Shown in pieces: positions 1-10,964 of a stretch of DNA of 64,000 nucleotides. Position numbers and translations under genes: made by a program. The stretch covers positions 1 through 64,000 of the forward strand of contig JAAEAF010003376.1 of the NCBI GenBank assembly GCA_011037195.1. The letters are read 5' to 3'. Positions within the stretch are counted from its first letter, which is position 1. Each line of letters starts with the position of its first letter. The stretch is from Triatoma infestans (lineage: Eukaryota > Arthropoda > Insecta > Hemiptera > Reduviidae). The notes beneath the pieces are model-generated. The model did not search any database, was not told where the DNA came from, and saw only the letters and a list, made by a program, of their open reading frames with translations.

Positions 1-470
1 GCACAGTTGAAGCTCGGAGAAGCGGTGGCTCGCTGAGATGTATTTTTGGCTTATATTCCGAAGGCGCCTAGTACTTGAGATAATAATACCTCTTGCCAGT
101 TACCAGGTAGCGCCATAGGTGTGGTGGTACATATTGACTACTAATAGATGGCGCCACAGCAACGTTGAAGTAGTGCCTGTCGTTTGAGTCTAGTATGCCG
201 GTCCAAGTATAGTCCTAAGTAGCAAACTTTTTGTACTGGCGGTAAGGCGACATTGTCATATTATTATACTGGAGCAGAAGTGAGTCGTCTGAGAGTGAAG
301 GAAATGGTTTGGCTCTTTTCAGCACTAATTTTGATTCCCCATTTGTTGAACCATTTCCGATTTAAATGTAAAATACTGTTCCAGCCATTACAATTTCAAA
401 AGCAAATAGAGAGATCAAACTGATTTATAATTTAGTAGTTTCTGAATTATTACGTTTTCTTGTACGTTCT
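1..470. other. unclassified sequence, window start
   Basis: This stretch is less AT-rich than its surroundings and contains GGCGCC-bearing segments (near 113 and 150). I recognise no ORF, RNA or mobile element in it. It may be part of an older repeat; nothing further can be supported. Confidence 0.3.
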
Positions 471-1190
471 TCCAATTTAGATCCAGTTTTTGGATGAAGC
501 TGACAAAGCTGAGTCGCTTCTGGGGCGAAAATATTGCGTGACTTTAGTTGTTTTGGCTGTGAGAGTAACCCCTTCGTTCATTTCATCTTTTAACTCTTCA
601 ATTTCTGAATAGATAGGTTCTTTCATACCCGTCTCTTCTTCTGTGCCGTGCAACCCATTTCTTCTTATCTTGCAGTTTTTAACCAGACTATCTTTACTTA
701 GCTCTCAATATAATCAATTACTTTTGTTGCAGTTTAGCGTCATTATCATAGTAAGAAATTTTACTCCCATTCAATTTCTTTGAATCCTGTAATATATCCC
801 ATCTGCTATTATTGGATACGCAAGAAACAACCACAGGTCTGTTCCTGGTATCGGCTTTAATCCACAGGGTCTGTTCCAGGGTACCCAGACCCTGGTAAAA
901 TTAAAATTATTCCTGGATATTAGTACTTGCAATACATTTTTGCATAAATCAAGAATTGTTTCCTCCAAACCTTTGTAACTCTCTTCACTCACACCGTGAA
1001 TGCCACAAAAAATCACCTTATTATACTACCGAAACTATTCCAACTTCATTCAAATCTTCATTTTCCTTCAACAATTCTTCATATCATTCTTTGTCTTGCT
1101 CTTTCAGCTTTGTAATAACGATGCCTGTTTCCTCTCGAATTATTTGTCTTACAAAAGCTCTCAAATGACTTCAATAATTCAAGTGACATA
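471..1190 (-). pseudogene. LINE ORF1-like remnant
   Basis: Read on the minus strand, 1016 down to 771 encodes a stretch with the motif GVSEESYKGLEETILDLCKN, followed by a basic region. This resembles the ORF1 proteins of arthropod non-LTR retrotransposons that pair a coiled coil with an RRM-like region. Upstream on the same strand (about 1150-1030) a charged heptad-like stretch rich in E, K and L is visible, broken by an in-frame stop. No RT domain is attached. The assignment to a LINE is from motif style only; the clade is unknown. Confidence 0.5.
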
Positions 1191-1236
1191 ATGACTATAA
1201 AAACTTTTAGGCCTTTATAGAATATAAAAACTCTTT

Positions 1237-1345
1237 TTACTTTTTCTTACTTTTAGTAAGATTTCGAAATTGAGTTTTCACCGGCAATACATGTTTGAGC
1301 ATCCCCTGAATACTAACAAAATGTCTTTCTGCTCGCAGTATGCTC
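1237..1345 (+). repeat. family H1, 5' fragment
   Basis: This has the 5' end of the H1 family: the CTTACTTTTAGTAAG palindrome, then a TTTCGAAATTGAG block and a TTTTCACCGG block as in the copies at 8366, 15938, 40206 and 46166. Only about 100 bp of the 5' end remains. Confidence 0.6.
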
Positions 1346-1399
1346 AACACACTAAATTGCAAGGATATTATTTACTTACTTACTAGCGCTTACTTTTTA

Positions 1400-1765
1400 T
1401 ATTTATTTTCTTTTCTGTCAACTGTGTTTAATTCAGTTTTGTTTATTTCCCTTATTACATTTTTGTAACCATTATTGGCTTAATTTCATTTTCTTTTAGA
1501 TAATATTATTAGTATTATTTACATTAATTTTTAATTCATATTTATTATTCATTTATTTTTATATAACTTTTTTCAAGGTGTATGTACTTTTTTATTTTTT
1601 ACTTTTTACCTTAATTTTTTAGATTTTTCTTTTCTGTTTTTTTACATCTAACTCCGGCTGACCGAATATCCAAGCCGTATAATAAATATACAGTTGTAAA
1701 ATGTATTTCTTTTTTTAATAAATCATAAGGTATTATTATTACCTTACAACTTTTCTTCCGCTTGA
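1400..1765 (+). repeat. 3' end of a LINE, same family as the element at 53-55.7 kb
   Basis: The block from about 1430 to 1730 matches the reverse complement of about 53160-53440. Shared landmarks are TTATTTCCCTTATTACATTT, TTCATTTTCTTTTAGATAAT, TTTTTAATTCATATTTATTA and ACATCTAACTCCGGC, ending in an ATTATT run. The 53-kb copy lies just 3' of an RT reading frame, so this is probably a 5'-truncated insertion of that LINE, carrying only the 3' UTR. Confidence 0.65.
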
Positions 1766-3920
1766 GGAATATCGACGAGACTGATTATCAAGCTCTATGC
1801 TTGGCAACTCAACGTAGTTGAACAGCCCCACCTTTGGTTTATAAAGTGCATTCTTCTTCTTCTTCTTCTCTCTATTAATATTAAACGTAAAAATAGTGGC
1901 AATGACCTGATCTTGCATAGTTATTTGTTTACCTGCTTATTTATGTTATATAAAAGAATATGAACTTTGATCTATGTGACGTATTCGCTCATCACTGTCA
2001 GCTAACAGATACCTTATCTTGGGTGACGTTATATCCACAACCAGCTAGCTGTATGTCATTCAAACGTAAGCAGACCTACCTGAACATGTAAAATCAGCAC
2101 ACATTTTTGGAATATTATTTTTATTAATTACACAAAACTAATTCGATAGAATTTTGTCAAATTTTACACAAAAGTTAGTATCACTTCTTTACAACTCCAA
2201 TATATGTAAACTGTGAACACCGAACACTACTAATATTACACTATTTGAAACAGCACAAATTTAAGCGGACACGATGTTCACTGCATCAACTGTATCAACT
2301 TGGACTCCGCATTAAAATATCCACCGCCTTCAATCCATCCAGTCCAAAATTCTTCGCCGTAGAACCAACGCCTCATACAAAGTTTTCAACTATTCATAAC
2401 GATCTCAACATACTCATCAAGGAATTACTATGCGTTTCGCTATCTCAATACATCTCAGAAAAGTCAGGTCGCATTGTAAAGTTTATTATAACTTTCTTAT
2501 AATGACTTCTATTGTAAACAACAGCCAAGAAAAATTAATGAGTGTGTATGTCTGAATAGCTATTGTCTGAAAAAGCTTTTAGGATTGTAGCTCTGAGATT
2601 AAAATTAAGGTCTCTTAAATCAAAATCCGATTTAAATATATCTATTAGTAAGTGACAGGGAATAAAATGAATTACTACAGACTCTACCACTCGACTTAGA
2701 AATATTCTCGACTTGGACAGGTGGTAATTGCAAACTTGTGATCCTATGAAAAAGAAGTAGCAACCGAATACAACTAACTTTCAATTTTTACTTTCACTTA
2801 TTTTTGAAATGTGAAATATTTTGGTTGACTGAAATATGTCATCTAATAAATATTTTATTTTCCAATAATAAAATAAATTTTCAAATGTACAGGTAAAATA
2901 TTAAAATTTCTTTAAATTAGGCTTTTGATTTAGTTAAGTAAAATATGAATGATATTATCGTAAATTAAGATATTTAAACATAAATCAATAAAAAATATAT
3001 AGATCTAGTTATCATTAAAAACCTTACCTTTCATTTTAAATGTGTGATAAAATGTGGCAATGATTTTAACGAATAAACTAAATTGATATGTTTCTTAACA
3101 TTTTTAGTATACTAGATAAGGTATAAATAAGTAACAGAGAAAAAGAAATAATAAAAATTAAAAAAAGTATATTTAAGAAATAATACAAAAGAAAATAGAA
3201 AGAGACCAACTTCTAATTGAAAAACGGAAGAATAACATGATTATTTTAACGTTTAGGAATATTAGGAAAAAATGCGATTAATGCTGTTTTAGAATTGGGA
3301 CCTTGAAATATTAAAAATGTCAATTTGGTCTGTTGGAGAAATAAAGTCTTCGTGATTTTGTGATAGGAAAGTGGCAAAAATATGAATGTTTGAGAAAGAA
3401 TAAACAAATTAACATGAAAAGGTGATACGTTATAGGAGATGGATAAAAATAAATCGATTCTCGTAGCCATGTGTAAAGTCATATTTAACAAGAGGTCAAA
3501 AATTTTTCTTGTATCGGAACAGTTTAATAGTTTAAGAATATAACCGAATGATTAGATATAACCAATCTCAGATCTGGAAATATTTAATTTATAAACAATT
3601 AATCTGAGAAATTCTAATCGGGTGAACAAACGAATAAGTAAAATTCAATATGGAGCGAACTAGCAAAGAACAATACTAGAAATTTAAAGTGAAAATATGT
3701 GTCAATGTTTCGTATTATGAGTGATGAAGCCCAGGATTCGGCAAGTTCCGATAATTACAATTTATTTTAAATAAAAGCAACTTAGAGTTGACAATTTCAC
3801 ATGAATGGCAACATTTGTTCTGATTAGTTCCAAAGCCATTCAAGTAATACTCAAATTTATTTGAGTTAGGAGACTTTAAAATTGTTAGAATGTTGTAAAG
3901 TTTTCGGTTATTAACTTGGG
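1766..3920. other. no recognisable gene
   Basis: AT-rich sequence with a short TTC run near 1850. The small ORFs here (for example 2245-2502 and 3246-3491) lack family resemblance and look like chance. I see nothing else. Confidence 0.5.
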
Positions 3921-3924
3921 AATA

Positions 3925-4110
3925 TTAGCTCAGTGGTAGCTTCTAGACTCATAAGATGGGTTCAAGAGTAGCCTTGCTACTCTTGGACTTCCTGTTCCTA
4001 GAGCCTCTATAGCTCACTGCCCAAGGATGGGCAGTGTTGCCTGTAACTCAACATTCTAACAATTTATTTTTCCGGAGGCGGAAGCGCATGAGAAGGCTCT
4101 GTGGGGCATA
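3925..4110 (+). repeat. SINE-A, degenerate copy
   Basis: It contains TTAGCTCAGTGGTAGC (A-box region) near 3934, then the SINE-A body landmarks TAGAGCCTCTATAGCTCACT, GGGCAGTGTTG, CCGGAGGCGG and GAGAAGGCTC. The B box region is decayed. It is clearly older than the copies at 5147 and 7292. Confidence 0.65.
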
Positions 4111-4434
4111 ATAGTTCTTTCAGGTCGAAATCCACCACCACACCCTTCAAAAAAAACTGGTGTGAAACATTTACATTTATGTGTGAAATGACAAATTTTC
4201 TTTAATCTTCAAATAATTACCTTCTCAATATAGAGCTGGTGGGGGGACAAGTACCCACCCAGCCAGATAGTAGAATGATTATTTTGCAGTCCAAAAGACT
4301 GTGCCAATAACATTCTACATCCGCTTTTAACATTTGAAATTTAACGCCACTAATTCCCATACAAATAAAATACTTTGGAAAAGTATTCTACGGAAAAATA
4401 AATTTCTTTGAAAAAGTCATGGATTTTATCCGTC

Positions 4435-4520
4435 TTAGAATGCATAATTTTGATGATCCTGACCGGTATTTTCATCAATCGTCAGAGTAAAGTTATCAAT
4501 TTCTTGTAGAGAGTTGATTT
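4435..4520 (+). repeat. family H2 (foldback repeat) fragment
   Basis: It contains CCTGACCGGTATTTTCATC and CGTCAGAGTAAAG, matching one arm of the large palindrome at 13717-13910. It is embedded in the H1 copy, so probably inserted into it. Confidence 0.5.
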
Positions 4521-5040
4521 CAACTTAATTTTTTTGTTATCACTACACTTCTTGGGAAAATGATTCAAATTGAAGAGATAGCATTTTATCTGTGCGGTTA
4601 GCATTCGGAGTTTGAAGGAAACCGTTATAGTCGTTTTCGAGAAAATTCCAAAAAATTCAGAAACCAATTCTGTAAAGACGTACTTCCGGTTATCCGATTT
4701 TCTTCAAATTTGGTATTGCAACAACTTTTAATGCATATAGATGATAGAACGATACACGGTACTGATTTACTACCTTAAAGGAAGCTTAACGGTGTTGTTC
4801 CCAAGAACCCCGGTATTGTCCCCAAGAACCCCAAAAATCAATTTTCCGGGAAAATGTTTCAAATAAAAGGGAAAGACATTTGTGTTTGTAAACAGTACAC
4901 CAAGTTCAAACAAAATTGTTCCAGCTGTTTTCGAGAAAAGCTGAAAAGACCATTCTGTATAGCCTCACTTCCGATTAATGGATTTTGCCCGAAATCTTCA
5001 TACTAGTTCCTGCGATTTTTTATTGTAAGATATTTTGTTC

Positions 5041-5047
5041 ACACACA

Positions 5048-5116
<69 letters not shown>

Positions 5117-5121
5117 TAAGT
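5041..5121 (+). repeat. (AC)n(AT)n microsatellite
   Basis: About 30 AC units with two interruptions, followed by about 10 AT units. It sits at the internal microsatellite position of the H1 family. Confidence 0.95.
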
Positions 5122-5146
5122 ATACCATTCTCTAAAAGCATTGAGG

Positions 5147-5379
5147 GAAGGGATTAGCTCAGTGGTAGCGCGCTGGACTAGCAACGCGGAGATCACGGGT
5201 TCGAATCCAGTCGTGCTACCCTTAGATTTTCTCTTCCTAGGAGCCCCTACAGCTCACTGTCCGGTAATGGACAGTGTTGTCTGTAACGGGAGAACACTGT
5301 CCGGAGGCCGGCAGTGCACTGAGAAGGCTCCGAGCGCAAATAACCACAGATGTTGAGACGCCTTAAATTAAAAAAAAAA
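5147..5379 (+). repeat. SINE-A, full-length tRNA-derived SINE
   Basis: The head holds a pol III A box (TTAGCTCAGTGGTAGCGCGC) and B box (GGTTCGAATCC) about 40 nt later, like a tRNA. The loop CTAGCAA resembles an alanine AGC anticodon loop, but the anticodon stem pairs poorly. The tRNA-unrelated body carries CCTAGGAGCCCCTACAGCTC, two CACTGTCCGG repeats and GAGAAGGCTCCG, ending in a short A tail. AAGCATT flanks both sides (5136-5142 region and just after the tail), a probable target-site duplication. It lies inside an H1 copy. Confidence 0.85.
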
Positions 5380-5797
5380 AGAAGCATTTTTTCGTACTCA
5401 GGGATCTCCAGACTTGTACTTCCGGTGAAAACCCAATTTCGAATTGCAGTACTTTCTCACTTACTTCTTATGCCTAGAAAAGGAAATTAAAAATATTAAC
5501 TCAACGTCCACAAGGTTTGATTATCGCTTTTAATAACAAGTTTTAAGGAGAAAAACTTGATTCTAAAAGAAAACTGACAAGGTGCAAATATTGTAAAAGA
5601 TTTCTTCTTTTCCTAAAAAGAATAAATACAACAAAATTTTCAATTCTCAATTCAATACATTTCACTGTTCTACCTTCGATACCCAATACCAAAATATAAG
5701 AATTTTCAGTTCACAACAATATAAGGGAAATGATATCTAAATTAACAACCTGATTTTATATTTAGAAGAAAAATTAATGCAATGAAAAAAATATTAC

Positions 5798-6020
5798 CTT
5801 GCTAAGATTATGCTGTGATTTATTCAATAGAGCGTCTAAACAATCCCTATGCTGCAACAATTTCCTGGCTTCCAGTTTTCTATAAAACGTCTTTTCTAAT
5901 GTATCTCTGGAGACCTGTCGGCCAAGTACAGAAGCAATCTCACCGTGTGCCTGAGAATCTGCTTCAACCTCTTGTAACAATGTTTCCCAAAGCTGCTGCA
6001 CAGAACTACAACCACGAACA
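5798..6020 (-). CDS. internal exon of a probable F-BAR domain protein
   Basis: Minus-strand open segment of 223 bp between a 3' splice site (TTGTTGCAG, just right of 6020) and a 5' splice site (AAG/GTAATATT, just left of 5798). It supplies one base completing a split codon, then 74 codons, ending in phase 0. The peptide is hydrophilic and helical, with WETLLQEVEADSQAHGEIAS and LGRQVSRDTLEKTFYRKLEA as recognisable stretches; W..LL.....SQAH...AS is like the second helix of F-BAR (FCH) domains, which bind curved membranes and link to actin regulation. It is the only stretch near here with coding character that is not a transposon. Its phase matches the exon at 59020-59128 on the same strand. Orthology is not settled: a nostrin-type or other FCH protein is possible. 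Flanking exons downstream were not found in the remaining 5.8 kb. Confidence 0.7.
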
Positions 6021-6539
6021 CTGCAACAATGTGAAATTAAAAAATATTAAGTGAAACAAATTTTGCTTTTGAAAGGGCCACAAGAAATCATGCAGCATGA
6101 AAATAATTTGTACAAAATATTAGTAACAGTATAAATGTAATAGTGCTGTAAGAAAAGGCTTACTTAAGGCGCTTCAATTCCCAGTAACGTAATTATTTAT
6201 TAAAAAAAAGCGACTTCGTTAATAGCATTCCCGATTTGTATTTCTAAAATAATTTGTAGAGTGGAGACGAAGAAAATTTGTAGTATTTATTGCATAAATC
6301 ATTAAAAACAAGTTCTTTGGATAAAAAATTCATTTCCTATTGTACTTTCCTACGCAAGAAATCCATTTCAACCGTTTTACATTTTTTTCTTAACTTTTGT
6401 GATTCCTAAGTTTCCATGAGGACTCTTAAGCGGGGAAGCTATTAGGAGATCTCATAAATAAAAATTCCGTATTTACTTTCGCCACAGTAAATCATGCTTA
6501 CTAAGTAACTTAGTATTGTTGGATAGGATTTCACTGCTT
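6021..6539. other. intronic sequence, nothing recognised
   Basis: AT-rich sequence just upstream (in gene sense) of the exon at 5798-6020. The T/A-rich tract next to the acceptor is ordinary. No repeat family of the window is evident. Confidence 0.5.
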
Positions 6540-7205
6540 TGAACTCAACAAATCCTGACTATAAGGAGCCGGTATTGCAGCGACAGAATTGAGATCTGGA
6601 AAACAAAGCCGTTGCATGGTAGATATTACCATTCATTAATAGAGGCTACCGTAAGTCTGGATATTCGACCAAATGGTTGCGGAACGGAACGCTCTTTCCG
6701 GAAACGGAAGGATGCATTATGACAATATAATTTCGGATGTGTCTGAAGTGTCTAAATCGGTGCAGCATTTATTATCCGCATGTATTGTGCTGGAATCCAC
6801 AGATTACCTTCCATGAGACTGTATTGGGATAAACAAATTGTAACAGATCATACAATAGCTAAACCAGACATTCTTCTGCTAAACCTGGAAGCAAGGAATG
6901 CTCTGTTTGTGGACATTGCCATATCGGCAGTGACAATTTCGCTAAAATCAGTCGTTACAAGGATTTGGCAGAAGAATTAACACCGCCTGGAAAAAGTCAG
7001 AGTCCTATACAGTGGTAATATCTTGAAACGGGACAAAGTTCATTATGGAAACATTGAAGGAAATTGGGATTCCACCTGCGAGGCCGGAGGAAGCACAGAA
7101 GGCCACCCTTCTCGACACCGGTTCTATCCTTCGTAGGGTTTTAAATATCTAGTCTTGGTGACTACTTGCCCAGATGCAACCTATCTTCTTCTAATAGAAT
7201 GTAAA
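6540..7205 (+). pseudogene. C-terminal part of a LINE RT protein, with 3' end
   Basis: Frames on the plus strand give EIWKTKPLHGRYYHSL (near 6590), then a segment with LYWDKQIVTDHTIAKPDILL (6811-6870) and FVDIAISA, and later LKEIGIPPARPEEAQKATLL before a stop. The pattern L.WD..I.TDR.I...KPDI...D......IIDIA is the C-terminal domain of a widespread arthropod non-LTR RT. Frameshifts separate the pieces and the RT core is missing, so it is a 5'-truncated, decayed copy. It ends directly at a TAA microsatellite (7206-7291), the usual 3' tail of such elements. Confidence 0.7.

Positions 7206-7291
<86 letters not shown>
7206..7291 (+). repeat. (AAT)n microsatellite
   Basis: About 28 uninterrupted AAT units directly after the LINE 3' end. 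It probably expanded from the LINE's TAA tail. Confidence 0.95.
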
Positions 7292-7525
7292 GGGAAGGGA
7301 TTAGCTCAGTGGTAGCGCGCTGGACTAGCAACGCGGAGATCACGGGTTCGAATCCAGCCGTGCTGCCCTTAGATTTTCTCTTCCTAGGAGCCCCTACAGC
7401 ACACTGTCCGGTGATGGACAGTGTTGTCTATAACGGGAGAACACTGTCCGGAGGCCGGCAGTGCACTGAGAAGGCTCCGGGCGCAAATGACCACAGATGT
7501 TGAGACGCCTTAAAAAAAAAAAAAA
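7292..7525 (+). repeat. SINE-A, full-length copy inside AAT microsatellite
   Basis: Same structure as the copy at 5147: A box, B box GGTTCGAATCC, body with two CACTGTCCGG repeats, A-rich tail. It differs from that copy at only a few positions. AAT repeats lie on both sides, so it inserted in the microsatellite and the exact target duplication cannot be read. Confidence 0.85.
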
Positions 7526-7559
7526 TAATAATAATAATAATAGAAGCTAAAAATACCTG

Positions 7560-8220
7560 TACTTTTGCACGCATCTACTACTTAAATAAAGAAAAGTTTT
7601 AGTAGGATAAGTGATGGCACAAAGCAATATTCCGCACTTCTGTCGGACTAGATCGATGAAAGACACTGGACACCTAGAGCTTAACATTACCCCCTGCTAG
7701 GTAAAGTATTGTGAGTACATGCGATATAGGATAACATGTAACATCCCGGCTCGACCGGACCCAATTCTAGAAAGAAAATTAATTGAGGGGCGCTAATGGT
7801 CGCAGTTGTCGATGCGCAAAAAAAAAAAAATTTCTAGTCTAGTAAGTACATACAATGAAAATGCCGAAAGTACCACTTATTGAGAGTAATAGACAGAGAG
7901 ATCACAGTGAGATGGTAGTAAGAATGGTTTTTGTCCAGTGAATGGATCAGAGAGATGGCAGTGATATCGGCGCTCTGAGTAGTTCCGTGAACTCTACGAG
8001 AAGGTTTGTACGAACATGAGCAGAAGTATTATAAAGTAATTGCAAAAAGTGGTTATCCTCTGCACTTTACGCATGAACAGATTAGTTTTGGGAGTCGGCC
8101 AGGAATGATTTAAGCCATTTTTTCCTCTCTCAATTATATAACTTAGACCGTTTTGTCAAACGCAGCTTAAGAAAATCTGAAATGAAAGAAGAAAGTTAAA
8201 AGCAATAATAATAATAATAA
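7560..8220. other. no recognisable gene
   Basis: Mixed-composition DNA with an A13 run near 7818 and a short AAT run at 8206-8222. No coding or repeat signal that I can name. Confidence 0.4.
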
Positions 8221-8221
8221 T

Positions 8222-8320
8222 AAGGGTTGGGATTTCCACGTGTAGATTGAGTCGAGCAATGCTACCCTTAGATTCTCTACCTAGGAGCCCCTACAGCTCA
8301 CTGACCGAATTTTGCTGTAA
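8222..8320 (+). repeat. SINE-A, partial and rearranged
   Basis: The A-box region is lost, but GCTACCCTTAGATTCTCTAC and CTAGGAGCCCCTACAGCTCA of the SINE-A body are clear. The copy stops after CTCACTGACCG. Confidence 0.6.
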
Positions 8321-8365
8321 AGATTGGCCTGCTGGTTACCCGATTTCATTCAAACTTGTTTATTA

Positions 8366-9412
8366 CTTTCTCTTACTCCTAGTAAGAGGAAGTATTGTAA
8401 TCGTGTCAAATTTTCGATTTTTCACCGGAAATATCCGCTTTGAGGTCCCCTGAGTCCAAAAAACTGGTTTTAGCACATGGTCTGTGTGTGTGTGTGGTGT
8501 GTGTATGTATGTATGTGAACAGCATAGCTCAAAAACGAATAACCGTAGAAAGTTGAAACTTGATATTCCGTTTCCGGAAGTACCACTTTACTAGTTGCAT
8601 TTTTTACTTTTTTGCGATTTTTCAAAAATGGCTCCGACGATTTTCTTTACACTTCAAACATCAACCACACATACAAAGAGGTACAACTTTTATTTGAAAC
8701 ATTTCTCCGAGAAAATGCATTGAAGGGCACTTTTGAGGGAGGGGTGGGGTTAGGTTTCCATCTAAAGTGCTATTTCAGTTTATTAGACAATCCTACCATC
8801 TAAATAATGTTCTTAGAATTAAATATGTTGTTGAAATTGCGAGTTTGAAAAAAAATCGGATAACCGGAAGTGCGTAACTTTACCACTTTACTAAATGATT
8901 TATTCACTTTTTCGCAATTTTCTCAAAAATGGCTCCTAAGATTTTTTTGAAACTTCTTATATAAACTAAACATGCAAAGATCTACAACTTTTATCTAAAA
9001 CATTTATCTGAGAAAATTCTTTTAAGGGCACTTTTAGGGGAGTGTGAAAACTAAGTTTGCTCTGTGCAAGTCTGTGTTGCCACACTGTCCGAAAAACGCA
9101 TCCTGAAGATGGGGGAACGCCCGAAACCGATCGATGACTACAAAATGAAGCAGGCTACCACGGAAAATGTCTCTGATGCTATCACAGTTGATTATACAAT
9201 TGTATCATACATACAAAATTAATTAGAAATAAATACATGGTCAAAATTCCGAGTTTCAAGAAAATTAGTAAACCGGAAGTGCGCTTTTACTGAACAGTGT
9301 TTTCAGTTTTCGACGAATCTCATTAAGTTGGTACACAAACTATAAAAGCTGTCAATTATAATTTGGAGAACTGGAGTAAGAGAAAGTTGTGTGAGTGTTT
9401 CACACCAGATTT
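8366..9412 (+). repeat. family H1, best plus-strand copy
   Basis: Starts with CTTTCTCTTACTCC (8366-8379), which together with the next bases forms the CTTACTCCTAGTAAG palindrome, and ends with the inverted copy GGAGTAAGAGAAAG (9373-9386). The 3' end has a perfect hairpin GTGTGAGTGTTTCACAC (9389-9405), then a T run. Inside are a GT-rich microsatellite near 8482-8515 and iterated ACCGGAAGTG..TTTAC units. It has no long coding frame. A foreign stretch of about 120 bp (9053-9175, with a CCGAAACCGATCG motif) seems inserted. The layout is like DINE-1/Helentron-associated elements; this is an inference. Confidence 0.75.
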
Positions 9413-9484
9413 TTTTAATATATATATTTAATTGTTTTCCTTTTGTACAATTAATAGAACGTTCATTATTTCAAATAGCAAATT

Positions 9485-9895
9485 AAAGGAAAGCCTAAGG
9501 GTATCGTTCGCCTAAAATCCCCAAAAAATCAGTTTTCAAATAAAAGATTAGGTCCATAGAAATAAATCAATATTTATTTAATTAATATTTAGATACTGTG
9601 TGTAATATGAAGAAAATCGTTGAAATGGTTTTCGAGAAAATCGCGTGTTCGAATTCGAAACGAAAAATTGGAGAAAAAAACATTGAATAATATCGCTATT
9701 CCAGTTAACGGATTTTTACTGATTCACGCCACTTCACACACACACATACATATATATATACGCGTTGGTACACACACACATATCACCCAAACAACAAGAA
9801 TTCACACTGAGTGGATATCAAAATATGTATTTTTGGTAAAAAATGTCAATGAAATTTCGAAAATTTGATGCGATCGCAATAATTGTTCTCACGGC
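9485..9895 (-). repeat. family H1, minus-strand partial copy
   Basis: The right side carries the reverse complement of the H1 5' block (TTTCGAAAATTTGATGCGAT near 9855), preceded by an AC/AT microsatellite at 9737-9785. The left side has an AAAAATCAGTTTTCAAATAA internal unit. It is tail to tail with the plus copy at 8366. The 5' subterminal repeat is not clear. Confidence 0.6.
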
Positions 9896-9964
9896 AGTAC
9901 AAAGTAATGAAGCATAACTTATTCAGTACCATGCACTGTACTGAATTTAGTCCTTATTTTTTTT

Positions 9965-10155
9965 TGCACTATTTTTTTGCACTGCCGGCCTCCGGACAGT
10001 GTTCTCTCGCTAGACAACATTGTCCATCACCGGACCATGAGCTATAGAGGCTCCTAGGAAGAAAAAATCTAAAGGTAGCACAGCTGGTCTCGAACTTGGG
10101 ATCTCCGCGTAGGAGTCCAGTACGCTAGCCTCTTAGCTATTCCTAATTAGCGTTT
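9965..10155 (-). repeat. SINE-A, minus-strand copy
   Basis: The reverse complement shows the head with a decayed B box (GTTCGAGACC), then the SINE-A body with CCTAGGAGCCTCTATAGCTC and GACAGTGTTC/CCGGAGGCCGGCAGTGC. It is diverged from the young copies. Confidence 0.75.
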
Positions 10156-10159
10156 GAAA

Positions 10160-10960
10160 TAAATGAAAATCCAAATTATTTAGGTCTTCGGGTTGAGATC
10201 ACGTCAATGATTTGATATAAAACAACGGTTCGCCCATTACTTGATTACTAGTGCAACACTGACAAGAATCAGATGAATTGTTGCAAAAAGGAACAAAATA
10301 TGAGCGGGACTAACTTCCTTCTCCATTTTGCACGAAAACTGGTTTAATGTTTGGCAGCACCAAGAGGCTTACTTTTCCGTCCTTGCATGTGATTGGTTAC
10401 TGGATTACGAACCTCTTATGAAACTTTCGTAATAATTGCTTCGTTGGAAGACTTTGATGTGCTCAAAAATTTGTTGCATATCCAGTTGTAGACGAATGTT
10501 CTGCAAATGCAGACTTTACTGTTTTGTTGTGTTTGACACAGTATATGCGATATTTAAGACGCGTTGCGACTAATCTCTTGACTTGTCCTGTGTATTTTGC
10601 TACCGAGGTCCTATACGTTATATATGACAATGACTGCAAAAACTTAAAAAATCATAAATGAAAATGATTTCAATATCCAAAATTTCAATATCCAAACTAG
10701 AACCGAAAAATAAAAACAAAGAAATATGCAATATCATATATATTGATAAAACTGATTTCTTTAAGTTTTTACAAGTATTTAGTTAATATAAAAACAAATT
10801 AAAAGTGGTTTACTTTGTGTTAGTGAAAAGTTATTTGTGATTAATTAACAGCTGATATAATTCGGATTTAATTAACAAGCCATACTTTGAAGTTCACCAT
10901 TGAATGGAAAAATCATCCCTTTGAATTTTATCAATGAGAGGGGGCAGATATACTTGTTAA
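10160..10960. other. no recognisable gene
   Basis: AT-rich DNA without a long ORF and without a match to other parts of the window that I could see. Confidence 0.45.
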
Positions 10961-10964
10961 CTTT

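Larger units (their letters stand above)
4140..5475 (-). repeat. family H1 copy, split by a SINE
   Basis: Minus-strand copy. The 3' end motif (GGTGTGAAAC) is at the left near 4150 and the 5' block (ACTTCCGGTGAAAACCC ... AATTGCAGTACTTTCTC) at the right near 5415-5460. Internal ACTTCCGGTTA..GATTTTCTTCAAA units recur at about 4684 and 4970. An AC microsatellite occupies the usual internal site. A SINE-A (5147-5379) interrupts it: sequence left of the SINE runs into sequence right of it as in uninterrupted copies. Confidence 0.65.

Noticed and set aside
1..470. gene end or promoter because of higher GC content
   Set aside because: No ORF, splice site or promoter pattern could be supported.
2245..2502. 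85-codon plus-strand ORF as a small gene
   Set aside because: No family resemblance, no splice or start context that stands out; likely chance in AT-rich DNA.
5147..5220. tRNA gene (strong A and B boxes)
   Set aside because: The anticodon and acceptor stems do not pair properly and the same head recurs with a common non-tRNA body and A tail, so it is a SINE head.
7206..8222. CRISPR-like array of short repeats
   Set aside because: The repeats are plain AAT microsatellites without spacers.
9053..9175. distinct mobile element inside the H1 copy at 8366
   Set aside because: Sequence differs from other H1 copies and has a CCGAAACCGATCG motif like H2, but no ends or second copy were found, so it is only mentioned there.
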